DNA of 7,162 bases from Rhodospirillales bacterium (GTDB lineage: Bacteria; Pseudomonadota; Alphaproteobacteria; Acetobacterales; Acetobacteraceae). Positions 1-6,103 of the stretch are shown piece after piece. Both the position numbers and the translations under genes were made by a program. The stretch lies in contig JANXSA010000345.1 of the NCBI GenBank assembly GCA_025352915.1, forward strand, positions 1-7,162, in the 5' to 3' direction. Below the pieces are notes generated by a model that was given only the letters and a program-made list of their open reading frames with translations, did no database searches and had not been told where the DNA came from. How positions within the stretch are numbered: the stretch's first letter is position 1; every line of letters starts with the position of its first letter.

Positions 1-35
1 GGAGTGATGCCGGCGCGCGCTGTGTGCTCCGGGTT

Positions 36-49
36 TCGTGACGTCACGA
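36..49. repeat. 14-bp perfect palindrome upstream of relic ORF
   Basis: TCGTGACGTCACGA is its own reverse complement and ends 14 bases before the ATG at 64. Its position between the window edge and a start codon would suit an operator for the relic ORF. A perfect 14-bp palindrome has roughly an even chance of occurring somewhere in 7 kb of random sequence, so only the placement makes it notable. Confidence 0.35.
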
Positions 50-63
50 TTGGGAGTGGAAGC

Positions 64-207
64 ATGCCACGTAAGTCGATCGGAGAGCGGCCCATGACCG
101 ACGCCGAGCGTCAGGCCCGCCACCGTGCCGCGCGTGCGGTGGGCCAGCCGGTCATCCCTGATGGATTTTTGCTCCGGCCCGCCGATGCATTTTCTCTCCG
201 GCGTTGA
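64..207 (+). pseudogene. Relic of small mobile-element-associated hypothetical protein
   Basis: A 47-residue ORF begins at ATG 64 with a good ribosome-binding site (GGGAG at 52-56, 7-base spacing). Its first 30 or so residues (MPRKSIGERPMTDAERQARH and following, basic and Ala/Arg-rich) resemble, from memory, the conserved start of small uncharacterised alphaproteobacterial proteins often found beside transposase genes. Those proteins continue well past 80 residues. Here the likeness fades after an RPAD stretch near residues 38-41 and a stop follows at 205-207. I found no continuation of the family in the other two plus-strand frames. I therefore read it as a decayed 3'-truncated copy and not a working gene. 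It could instead be a genuine short ORFan. An alternative ATG at 4 or 7 in the same frame has no support. Confidence 0.35.
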
Positions 208-231
208 CATACTACGCTTTCGAGAAGCGTA
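204..231 (+). other. TTGACA box followed by a 7-bp inverted repeat
   Basis: A consensus -35 hexamer TTGACA lies at 204-209. It is followed at once by the perfect inverted repeat TACGCTT (213-219) / AAGCGTA (225-231) with a 5-base loop. I see no convincing -10 box at the expected distance (the 17-base spacing lands on GCGTAC). No plus-strand gene follows for more than 1.3 kb. It may be a leftover promoter and operator of the decayed element, or chance. Confidence 0.2.
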
Positions 232-321
232 CCAAATCACGCCAGTCCACAGGTCCGGAGACACTCGGCCGTCAGAGAGCCGATTTTGGTCCTCGTTGCA
301 CCTATAGCGGTCAACAGTTTC

Positions 322-358
322 GCCAGGAAAACCGCAGGAATCCTGTGCTTTTCCTGGC
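322..358. repeat. 37-bp near-palindrome downstream of tRNA-Ser
   Basis: The arms GCCAGGAAAA (322-331) and TTTTCCTGGC (349-358) are perfect inverse copies. Pairing continues inward through CAGGA (335-339) and TCCTG (341-345) about a single central base at 340. Of 18 pairs, only 332/348 mismatches and 334/346 is G-T. It lies 38 bases past the 3' end of the minus-strand tRNA-Ser, so it could act as the tRNA transcription terminator, although no T-run follows on either strand. It could also be a REP-like element or the end of a mobile element. The remainder of 208-395 holds no gene that I can see. Confidence 0.5.
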
Positions 359-395
359 CCGGCCAACAAACGGAGAACCTGCTTGGTGAGGAAAT

Positions 396-485
396 TGGCG
401 GATGGGGTGGGATTCGAACCCACGGTACGCGTAAACGTACGGCGGTTTTCAAGACCGCTGCCTTAAACCACTCGGCCACCCATCC
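396..485 (-). tRNA. tRNA-Ser(UGA), CCA end encoded
   Basis: Read on the minus strand, the gene folds as a class II tRNA. The acceptor GGATGGG (485-479) pairs with CCCATCC (406-400), and the discriminator is G (399). The anticodon stem GCGGT/ACCGC encloses the loop CTTGAAA, giving anticodon TGA (451-449), which reads UCA and other UCN serine codons. A long variable arm with stem GTACG/CGTAC is the serine hallmark. The T arm GTGGG-TTCGAAT-CCCAC is perfect. The three bases after the discriminator (398-396) spell CCA, so the 3' end is genome-encoded. It lies 41 bases downstream of the aldo/keto reductase on the same strand and has a possible promoter of its own in that gap. Confidence 0.97.
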
Positions 486-494
486 GTCGCCGCC

Positions 495-524
495 AGCCTA
501 GCCCGCGCGCCGCCGTGGCGAAAG
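495..524 (-). promoter_or_regulatory. Possible promoter for tRNA-Ser
   Basis: On the minus strand, just past the reductase stop codon, CTTTCGCC (524-517) and GCTAGGCT (502-495) are separated by 14 bases. The second box ends 9 bases before the tRNA 5' end. This roughly follows the alphaproteobacterial housekeeping pattern (TTGaCgS, 10-14 bases, GCtANaWC as described for Caulobacter), with a good GCTA core but a poor -35. Read-through from the reductase gene is the alternative. Confidence 0.28.
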
Positions 525-526
525 CC

Positions 527-1477
527 TCAGCCGGCCACTTTCGGCCCATCCAGCCCCACCCCAACCAGGTGCCCGAATCGCGCGCGCAGCATCGCCTGGT
601 CCGCCGCCGGCAAGGGCGGCTTCAGGATCGAGGCGACGTTCGCGCTGAGATGGCCGATATCGCTGGTGCCGAACAGCACCACATCCACCCCCGGCTCATG
701 GCGCACAAAGCGATACGCGGCATCGATCAGCGAGCTGGCGCCGCCGTCATGCAACAGGAAGCCCAGCGGATCGGCGCCGACCTCCGCCGGCAGCGTGCCC
801 GCGGCGACCAGCGCGCGCATCTCCTCGGCCAGGCGCTCCGCCTGGCTGAACACATTTCGCACCGCAAACATCAACAGCGTGCCGACGCCTTGCGCTTTCG
901 TGCGCGCAAACACCGTGTCGCGCGCATTGGTGTGCATCATGTTGAACGCCACCATGAACGTCTCCCACACCGCGTGGTCGAGTGCCCGCACCAGCGTGTC
1001 GTGCGCATGATCGTTCGGTGCCGTCTCGGTGATGCCGATATGGCGGATTTTGCCTTCGTCCCTGGCGCGCAACAGTGCCGGCACGATCTCGGCCATCACA
1101 TGGCCGTACTCGCGCGGCAGCACGGCATGGAGCTGGAACAGCTCCACCCGATCGGTGCCTAGGCGCGTCAGCGAGGCCTCCAGGCTGGCCACCACCTCCG
1201 CCCCGCTCAGCGCCCGCGCGCCCTCGCGCGCCATCGCCTTGGTCGCCAGCACCACGCCGTCGCGCCGGCCGGCCAACGCGCGGCCCACCACTTCCTCGGT
1301 GCCATAGGCCGCAGCGGTGTCGATCAGGTTGACCCCGCACTCCAGTGCCGCATGAACCACCGCGATCGCCTCAGCCTCGGTCTTGCCGCGTCCCAGGCCG
1401 AGCCGGCTGAAGCCGCCGCAGCCCAGCCCGGCCACGCTGACGCGCAACCCCGTCCGGCCCAGTGTGGTGAATTGCAT
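527..1477 (-). CDS. Aldo/keto reductase
   Basis: This 316-residue protein is a cytosolic aldo/keto reductase, a (beta/alpha)8-barrel enzyme that reduces carbonyls with NAD(P)H. All four catalytic residues are visible: Asp53 and Tyr58 in NLIDTAAAYG, Lys80 in VVLATK and His117 in ELFQLHA. The opening MQFTTLGRTGLRVSVAGLGC is the usual first strand with the LG-x-TGL motif. FGTSDIGHLSANV (269-281) matches the C-terminal cofactor-phosphate loop. The frame is open from 1582, but I chose ATG 1477 because GGAGG sits 5 bases upstream and homology begins there; the ATG at 1492 has no ribosome-binding site. The substrate cannot be told from sequence. The gene is divergent from the TPR gene, 107 bases away, with tRNA-Ser downstream on the same strand. 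No truncation or frameshift is seen. Confidence 0.93.
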   Translation of the reverse strand: MQFTTLGRTGLRVSVAGLGCGGFSRLGLGRGKTEAEAIAVVHAALECGVNLIDTAAAYGTEEVVGRALAGRRDGVVLATKAMAREGARALSGAEVVASLEASLTRLGTDRVELFQLHAVLPREYGHVMAEIVPALLRARDEGKIRHIGITETAPNDHAHDTLVRALDHAVWETFMVAFNMMHTNARDTVFARTKAQGVGTLLMFAVRNVFSQAERLAEEMRALVAAGTLPAEVGADPLGFLLHDGGASSLIDAAYRFVRHEPGVDVVLFGTSDIGHLSANVASILKPPLPAADQAMLRARFGHLVGVGLDGPKVAG

Positions 1478-1584
1478 CCCGCCCTCCGACATCAGTGGCG
1501 GCGCAAGGGAGCCCAGCGGCGTCGGCTTGGCAACCCGGCCGATATCCCCGACCATCGCCGCCGGCCAGCGGATGGGAGGCACGG
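1478..1584. promoter_or_regulatory. Divergent intergenic region, AKR / TPR gene
   Basis: These 107 bases separate the two divergent start codons and must hold, or lie next to, both promoters. I see ribosome-binding sites at both ends but no clear -35/-10 pair; TTGGCA near 1526-1531 is the best partial match. There is no strong inverted repeat. Confidence 0.4.
1483..1487 (-). promoter_or_regulatory. Ribosome-binding site that sets the AKR start
   Basis: The plus strand CCTCC reads GGAGG on the minus strand, 5 bases before ATG 1477. It lies inside the longer open frame, just after the ATG at 1492, so it argues for the shorter protein. Confidence 0.65.
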
Positions 1585-2925
1585 ATGAAAGATGCGCACG
1601 GCTTGGAACTGTCCACGGACTCGGCCGCTTCCGTCGCCGCCTGGGACCACCTGATCGACGGTTTCCTGCGCTATCGGGCGGACCTGCCGCAGCGCCTCGC
1701 CGCCCTGCTGGCCGCCGCCCCCGAACTGGGCCTGGCCCACAGCGTCCAGGGCTACATAATGATGCTCGGCTACAAGGCCGCCCTGCTCCCCGCCGCCCGC
1801 GCCGCCGCCGCCGCCGCCCGACGCCTGCCCGCCACCGAGCGCGAACAGCGTCATGCCGAAGCCCTGGCCGCCTGGATCGATGACGACCTCGACCGCGCCA
1901 TCGCCCTTTGGGAAGCCATCCTGCGCCAGCACCCGCACGACGTGCTCGCGGTCCGGCTAGCGCATTTCGTCAATTTCTGGCTTGGCCGGCCGCAGGACAT
2001 GCTGGCCTCGATCGAGCACGTGATCCCCAGCTACGGCGCCGGCGTGCCCGGCTATGCCACCGTGCTGGCCTGCCGCTGTTTCGCCAACGAGGAATGCGGC
2101 AACTATGCCGCCGCCGAACCGGATGGCCGCCGTGCCATCGAGATCGACCCCGCCAACATGTGGGCCGCCCATGCCGTCGCCCATGTGATGGAGATGCAGG
2201 GCCGCCGCCAGGAAGGCATCGCCTGGGTCACCGCCCTGGCGCCGAACTGGGAGGGTGGCAGCAATCTCCAGCATCATCTGTGGTGGCATTGCGCGCTGTT
2301 CCACCTGGAGAACGGCGATCATGACACGGTGCTGGAACTCTATGACCAGCGCTTCCGCAACCTCGCCTCGCCGCTGACCGTGGCCGCGCCCGATGCCTAT
2401 ATCGACGTGCAGAACGCCGCCTCGATGTTGTTCCGCCTGGTGCGGCTCGGGGTGGCGGTCGGCCGCCGCTGGGACGAGCTGGCCGACCTGGCCGAGGGCC
2501 GCATCGGCGATACCCAGTCCGCCTTCACCCTGCCGCACTGGATGATGGCGCTGTCCGCCGCCGGCCGCACCGAGGCGGCGCAAAAAATGCTGGACGGCAT
2601 GCGCGCGACCTCGAACCGCAGCGGCACCACGGCCGCCATCGTAGCCACCTACGCCCTGCCGGTCAGCGACGCTGTGCGGCTGCACGGCGAGGGCCGGTTC
2701 GATGAAGCGGTCGACCGGATGCTGCCGGTGATCGGCGGCATGTACCGGCTGGGCGGCAGCTACGCCCAGCAGGACGTGCTGGAACAGCTGTTTCTCGACG
2801 CCGCGAACCGCGCCGGCCGGCCGGATGCGGTCCGGCTGGTGACCCAGCGCGTGGCTGCCCGCCGGCCGATCCCGCTGGCCCGCCATGTTGGCTGGCAGGA
2901 GGCGGCAAAGCTTGTTGGCGGCTGA
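1585..2925 (+). CDS. TPR-repeat protein, TTC38/StaR-like family
   Basis: This 446-residue, all-helical, soluble protein has no signal peptide and resembles tetratricopeptide repeat protein 38 (TTC38) and the StaR-like family. Helix pairs typical of TPRs include 92-125 (ending in ILRQHPHDVLAVRL), 171-205 (YAAAEPDGRRAIEIDPANMW then AAHAVAHVMEM) and 363-380 (GEGRFDEAVDRML). The family signatures are HAVAHVMEMQGRRQEG (196-211) and HHLWWHCALFHLENG (230-244), rich in conserved histidines. Biochemical function is not established; protein-protein scaffolding is the default reading. ATG 1585 is preceded by GGGAGG with a 5-base gap, so I prefer it to the in-frame ATG 1495, which would run back over the divergent gene's start. 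Residues 73-78 are a run of six GCC alanine codons, a slippage-prone tract. The coding strand is C-rich, unlike the genes after 4042. Confidence 0.88.
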   Translation: MKDAHGLELSTDSAASVAAWDHLIDGFLRYRADLPQRLAALLAAAPELGLAHSVQGYIMMLGYKAALLPAARAAAAAARRLPATEREQRHAEALAAWIDDDLDRAIALWEAILRQHPHDVLAVRLAHFVNFWLGRPQDMLASIEHVIPSYGAGVPGYATVLACRCFANEECGNYAAAEPDGRRAIEIDPANMWAAHAVAHVMEMQGRRQEGIAWVTALAPNWEGGSNLQHHLWWHCALFHLENGDHDTVLELYDQRFRNLASPLTVAAPDAYIDVQNAASMLFRLVRLGVAVGRRWDELADLAEGRIGDTQSAFTLPHWMMALSAAGRTEAAQKMLDGMRATSNRSGTTAAIVATYALPVSDAVRLHGEGRFDEAVDRMLPVIGGMYRLGGSYAQQDVLEQLFLDAANRAGRPDAVRLVTQRVAARRPIPLARHVGWQEAAKLVGG

Positions 2926-2991
2926 CCTCACGCGGGGGTTTCACCAATTGCAGCAAGCCTCTAAACAGGCAGCAGGGATCACCTCGTGAGG
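2926..2991 (+). promoter_or_regulatory. Inverted repeat pairing with the lpxR-like ribosome-binding site
   Basis: CCTCACG (2926-2932), directly after the TPR stop codon, is the exact reverse complement of CGTGAGG (2985-2991), which contains most of the GAGGG ribosome-binding site of the next gene. If both are in one transcript, the 7-bp stem with a 52-base loop could hide the site. The 71-base gap has no T-run terminator and no clear promoter, so read-through from the TPR gene is possible. Confidence 0.25.
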
Positions 2992-2996
2992 GCGGA

Positions 2997-4028
2997 ATGA
3001 ACGCACGTGGCTTGCTGGTTTTCGGCGCCGCCCTGCTTGCGGGTGCGGCACCGGCCTTGGCGCAGGCGCCCGCGGTCGCGGCCCGTGCACCGGCGGCTCG
3101 TGCACCGGCCGTCGACAATGATTCGACCTGGACCCTGCAATGGGAGAACGCCTCGGTCAGCACGGCGAAGCTGAAGGACAGGTTCTACACCAACGGCCTG
3201 CGCCTCGGCTGGACCTCGGGGCCCGACCTGGTGCCCGAGACGCTGCGCAACCTGGGCAACACCTTATGGGGCACTGGCGAGGCCCGCATGTCGATTGACC
3301 TCACCCACCAGCTTTACAACCCCGCCGACACCGTCTCGCGGATTCCGCCGCTGCGCGACCGGCCCTATGCCGGCGTGCTGATGGGGCATTTCGGCCTGGT
3401 GCAGGATGCGCCGACCACCCGCAGCACCATGGTGCTTGGCATCGGCATGGTCGGGCCGGTGGCCGGCGGCCAATTGGTCCAGAACGGCTTTCATGACCTG
3501 ATCGGCCAGAAGCCGGTCAATGGCTGGGGGACCCAGTTGAAGAACGAGCCGGTGGTGCAGATCACCAGCGAGCGGACGTGGCGGGTGCCGCTATACGCCG
3601 CCGGCGGCATCGAGACCGACGCGCTGCCGAGCCTGACCGCCGCGGTCGGCAACCTGCGCGCCTATCTGCAAACCGGCGTGACGGTGCGGCTGGGCCAAGG
3701 GTTGCAATCCGATTTCGGGCCGGCGCGGCCGCGCCCCGGGGTCACCGGTGGCGATTATTACCGCACGGTGCAGCCCTTCGCCTGGTACGTCTTCGCCGGC
3801 GTCGATGGCCGCGCCGTGGGGCGGGACCTGACGCTGGACGGCAATACCTGGGAGTCCAGCCGCAGCGTGAAGAAGGTGCCGTTCGTCGGTGAGGTCCAGG
3901 GTGGGCTGGCGATTCTGGCCTATGGCGCCCGGCTGACCTACACCCACCGGCTGAGCACCCAGGAGTTCCGCGGCCAACGCGGCGGCATGCACCAGATGGG
4001 CGCGCTGGCGCTATCGGTTCGTTTTTAG
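2997..4028 (+). CDS. LpxR-family (DUF2219) outer-membrane lipid A deacylase homologue
   Basis: The protein has 343 residues. A signal peptide covers about 1-22 (basic start, hydrophobic core, cut after ALA), then an Ala/Pro linker (23-39) precedes a beta-barrel domain ending in Phe (ALSVRF), the outer-membrane assembly signature. LpxR enzymes are calcium-dependent and remove the 3'-acyloxyacyl chain of lipid A. Family landmarks are FYTNGLRLGW (63-72), QLYNPADT (105-112), DRPYAG (121-126), GGQLVQNGFHDLIG (157-170, with Gln162 and His166 matching the catalytic helix) and NGWGTQLKNE (175-184). By my alignment the family's Asn-Asp pair near the start of the barrel is Asn51-Ala52 here, so an expected active-site Asp is missing. 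Activity is therefore uncertain. ATG 2997 follows GAGGG by 4 bases. The stop codon lies 13 bases before ridA. Confidence 0.85.
   Translation: MNARGLLVFGAALLAGAAPALAQAPAVAARAPAARAPAVDNDSTWTLQWENASVSTAKLKDRFYTNGLRLGWTSGPDLVPETLRNLGNTLWGTGEARMSIDLTHQLYNPADTVSRIPPLRDRPYAGVLMGHFGLVQDAPTTRSTMVLGIGMVGPVAGGQLVQNGFHDLIGQKPVNGWGTQLKNEPVVQITSERTWRVPLYAAGGIETDALPSLTAAVGNLRAYLQTGVTVRLGQGLQSDFGPARPRPGVTGGDYYRTVQPFAWYVFAGVDGRAVGRDLTLDGNTWESSRSVKKVPFVGEVQGGLAILAYGARLTYTHRLSTQEFRGQRGGMHQMGALALSVRF
3084..3109 (+). repeat. Short in-frame tandem repeat in the linker
   Basis: CGTGCACCGGC occurs at 3084-3094 and again at 3099-3109, a 15-base period that encodes two ARAPA units. It lies in the Ala/Pro linker between the signal peptide and the barrel and probably varies in number between strains. 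Confidence 0.45.
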
Positions 4029-4034
4029 GGAGGA
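4028..4034 (+). promoter_or_regulatory. Ribosome-binding site of the RidA-family gene
   Basis: GGGAGGA shares its first base with the TAG stop of the LpxR-like gene and lies 7 bases before ATG 4042. It is only 1 base from the in-frame TTG at 4036, so it selects the ATG. The arrangement would allow a ribosome finishing the upstream gene to reinitiate. Confidence 0.75.
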
Positions 4035-4041
4035 TTTGTCC

Positions 4042-4503
4042 ATGGGCGCACAAGCACGGATCGCGGAACTCGGCCTGATCCTGCCGCCGCCGAACAAGCC
4101 GCTCGGCAATTACGTGCCGTACCGGATCGGCGGGAATATTCTGTATTTGTCCGGCGTCGGGCCGCGCAAGGCCGATGGCGCGATGATCACCGGCAAGGTC
4201 GGCGGCGGCGTGTCGATCGAGAAGGGCTATGAGGCGGCGCGGGATTGCGGGCTGCAATTGCTGCGCAACATGGAAGTGGCGCTGGGCTCGCTGGATCGGG
4301 TGGATACGATCCTGAAGGTGCTCGGCATGGTCAATGCGGCGCCGGATTTCAGCGACCATCCGAAGGTCATCAACGGCTGCACCGATCTGTTCGTCGAGGT
4401 GTTCGGCGATCATGGCCGGCCGGCGCGCTCGGCGGTGGGGATGGGCAGCCTTCCCGGGGATATCTCGGTGGAGATCGAGGCGATCGTGTTGCTGCGTGGC
4501 TGA
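4042..4503 (+). CDS. RidA/YjgF/UK114-family protein
   Basis: This 153-residue soluble protein is of the RidA (YjgF/YER057c/UK114) fold, which forms trimers with ligand sites between subunits. Archetypal RidA hydrolyses reactive enamine/imine intermediates made by PLP enzymes. The segment GRPARSAVGMGSLPGDISVE (125-144) matches the signature: Arg129 corresponds to the carboxylate-binding Arg105 of E. coli RidA and Glu144 to Glu120, while the position of Cys107 is Ala131. The N-terminal part (LPPPNKPLGNYVPYRIGGNI) and extra length differ from archetypal RidA (about 128 residues) and fit the sister group annotated YjgF-like 1, so enamine deaminase activity is not assured. Its stop overlaps the reductase start by one base (TGATG), implying translational coupling to the P450 electron-transfer genes. 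The coding strand is strongly G-rich. Confidence 0.92.
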   Translation: MGAQARIAELGLILPPPNKPLGNYVPYRIGGNILYLSGVGPRKADGAMITGKVGGGVSIEKGYEAARDCGLQLLRNMEVALGSLDRVDTILKVLGMVNAAPDFSDHPKVINGCTDLFVEVFGDHGRPARSAVGMGSLPGDISVEIEAIVLLRG

Positions 4504-5726
4504 TGTCTGAAGCGGGAATCGTCATCGCGGGAGCGGGCCATGCCGGCGGGGCGGCGGCGGCGGCGCTGCGGCAGTTCGGCTGGAAGGGCGCGATCACGCT
4601 GATCGGCGATGAGCCGCTGTTGCCGTATCAGCGGCCGCCTTTGTCCAAGGCGTGGTTGAAGGGCGAGGCGACGGCGGAGAGTTTGGCGTTACGGCCGGAG
4701 CGTTTCTACACGCAGCAGAATATTGATGTTCGGCTGTCCAGCAGCGTCGCCTCGATTGATCGGGCGGATCATGCGGTATGCCTGACCGATGGCACGGTGG
4801 TGCGGTACGAAAAACTGATCCTGGCGCTGGGGGCGCGGGCGCGGCGGTTGGGGTTGCCTGGGTTCGAGCTGGACGGTGTGCTGGAGTTGCGGACGGCGGC
4901 GGATGCGGATCGGTTGAAGGCGGCGATTGGGCCGGGGCGGCGGATTGCCATTGTCGGTGGCGGGTATATCGGGCTGGAGGCGGCGGCTTCGGCGCGGGCG
5001 CTGGGGGCCGAGGCGTTTGTGATGGAGCGCGAGACGCGGTTGCTGGCGCGGGTGGCTTCGCCGCCGCTGTCGGATTTCTTTGCGGCAGCGCATCGGGCGC
5101 ATGGGGTGGCGGTTTTCACCGGTGCGCAGGTGGTCGGGCTGGCAGGGCGATCACATGTCAGCGGAGTTCAGTTGGCCGATGGTTCGGTGCTGGCGTGTGA
5201 TGTCGCGTTGATCGGGGTTGGGGCGGTGCCGAACGAGGAGATCGCGGCGGCTTCTGGGTTGGAATGTTCCAATGGCGTGGTGGTGGATGGGCAGGCGCGG
5301 ACGTCGGATGGCGATGTGTTTGCGGTGGGTGATCTGACCAATCGACCGCTGGCGTTGTATGGGCGGCGCGGGCGGTTGGAGAGTGTGCCGAATGCGCTGG
5401 AACAGGCGCGGCAGGCGGCTTCGGCGATCACCGGTCGGCCAGCCTCGGCGGCGGAGGTGCCGTGGTTCTGGTCGGACCAGTACGATATCAAGTTGCAGAT
5501 TGCTGGGATGCCGTTCGACGTGGCCGCGTTGGTGGTGCGGGGTGATCCGGCCAGTGGGGCGTTTGCGGTGTTCCACCTGGATGCAGCGGGCTGTGTGCAA
5601 TGCGTGGAGTCGGTGAATACGCCCGACGCGTTCATGGGTGGGCGGCAGCTTATCATGAAGCGCAAGCCGGTGGACGCGGCGGCCTTGCGCGACTTATCTT
5701 TCACCATGAAGGACCTTGCGGCCTGA
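4503..5726 (+). CDS. NADH-dependent FAD ferredoxin reductase of P450 system
   Basis: This 407-residue soluble flavoprotein resembles putidaredoxin and rhodocoxin reductases; it passes hydride electrons from NAD(P)H through FAD to a [2Fe-2S] ferredoxin. The FAD-binding GAGHAG is at 10-15, followed by the family motif [13 protein letters not shown] (42-54). The pyridine-nucleotide fold is [15 protein letters not shown] (150-164); Glu175 at the end of its second strand favours NADH. The second FAD motif is DVFAVGD (271-277), and the C-terminal signatures are [14 protein letters not shown] (293-306) and [16 protein letters not shown] (320-335). The length is normal. I chose ATG 4503 because it gives the canonical N-terminus and a one-base overlap with the RidA stop; the frame is open further upstream only as a shadow of that gene. 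Use of GCG and GGG codons is heavy. The natural partner is the ferredoxin 32 bases downstream. Confidence 0.95.
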   Translation: MSEAGIVIAGAGHAGGAAAAALRQFGWKGAITLIGDEPLLPYQRPPLSKAWLKGEATAESLALRPERFYTQQNIDVRLSSSVASIDRADHAVCLTDGTVVRYEKLILALGARARRLGLPGFELDGVLELRTAADADRLKAAIGPGRRIAIVGGGYIGLEAAASARALGAEAFVMERETRLLARVASPPLSDFFAAAHRAHGVAVFTGAQVVGLAGRSHVSGVQLADGSVLACDVALIGVGAVPNEEIAAASGLECSNGVVVDGQARTSDGDVFAVGDLTNRPLALYGRRGRLESVPNALEQARQAASAITGRPASAAEVPWFWSDQYDIKLQIAGMPFDVAALVVRGDPASGAFAVFHLDAAGCVQCVESVNTPDAFMGGRQLIMKRKPVDAAALRDLSFTMKDLAA

Positions 5727-5758
5727 GCGCCGACGGCCGAGAGGGAAACGGACACGAC

Positions 5759-6079
5759 ATGGCTAAGATCACTTATATCGAACATGACGGCACTGCCCAC
5801 ACGGTGGAGGTGGCCGACGGGCTTTCGGTGATGGAGGGGGCGGTGAACAACAATGTCCCCGGCATCGATGCCGATTGCGGCGGGTCCTGTGCCTGTGCGA
5901 CCTGTCATGTTTATGTCGACGCGGCGTGGCAGCATTTGACGGGGGTTAAGAACGAGTCCGAGGCGAGCATGATCAGCTTTGCCAACGGGGTTGAGGCGAA
6001 TTCGCGGCTGTCGTGCCAGATCCCGGTCAGCGCGGCACTCGATGGGCTGGTGGTGCGGATGCCGGCTGGGCAGCACTAG
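5759..6079 (+). CDS. [2Fe-2S] ferredoxin, putidaredoxin/adrenodoxin type
   Basis: This 106-residue soluble ferredoxin carries single electrons from the upstream reductase to the downstream P450. The cluster ligands follow the vertebrate/putidaredoxin pattern: Cys40, Cys46 and Cys49 in [11 protein letters not shown], then Cys86 in RLSCQIPV (C-X5-C-X2-C-X36-C). Cys44 is an extra non-ligand cysteine. The length matches putidaredoxin (106), but the last residue is His instead of the Trp that putidaredoxin uses in reductase and P450 contacts. I start at ATG 5759, where homology begins; the frame is open to 5600 inside the reductase gene, but that part is a shadow. GAGGG lies 13 bases upstream, rather far, and a weaker CGGA lies 6 bases away, so initiation may be modest or coupled. 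Confidence 0.95.
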   Translation: MAKITYIEHDGTAHTVEVADGLSVMEGAVNNNVPGIDADCGGSCACATCHVYVDAAWQHLTGVKNESEASMISFANGVEANSRLSCQIPVSAALDGLVVRMPAGQH

Positions 6080-6103
6080 AATTTCAATTCCAGGAGCGAC
6101 GCG

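Noticed and set aside
515..1162. 215-codon open frame on the plus strand
   Set aside because: It is a shadow of the aldo/keto reductase, whose complete catalytic tetrad is on the minus strand.
1478..1582. N-terminal extension of the aldo/keto reductase to ATG 1582 or 1492
   Set aside because: Neither start has a ribosome-binding site, the added residues match no family motif, and the longer form would use up the divergent promoter region.
1801..1818. Six GCC repeats as a possible microsatellite or regulatory repeat
   Set aside because: They encode an in-frame alanine run in a helix of the TPR protein; this is ordinary for GC-rich genes.
1957..2931. 324-codon open frame on the minus strand
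   Set aside because: It is antisense to the TPR gene, has low-complexity His/Gly/Ala composition and shows no family signature.
4036..4041. TTG start for the RidA-family gene
   Set aside because: It lies one base from the ribosome-binding site, too close for initiation, while ATG 4042 is well placed.
5600..5758. Longer ferredoxin starting inside the reductase gene
   Set aside because: The added residues are out-of-frame reductase sequence, and ferredoxin homology starts exactly at ATG 5759.
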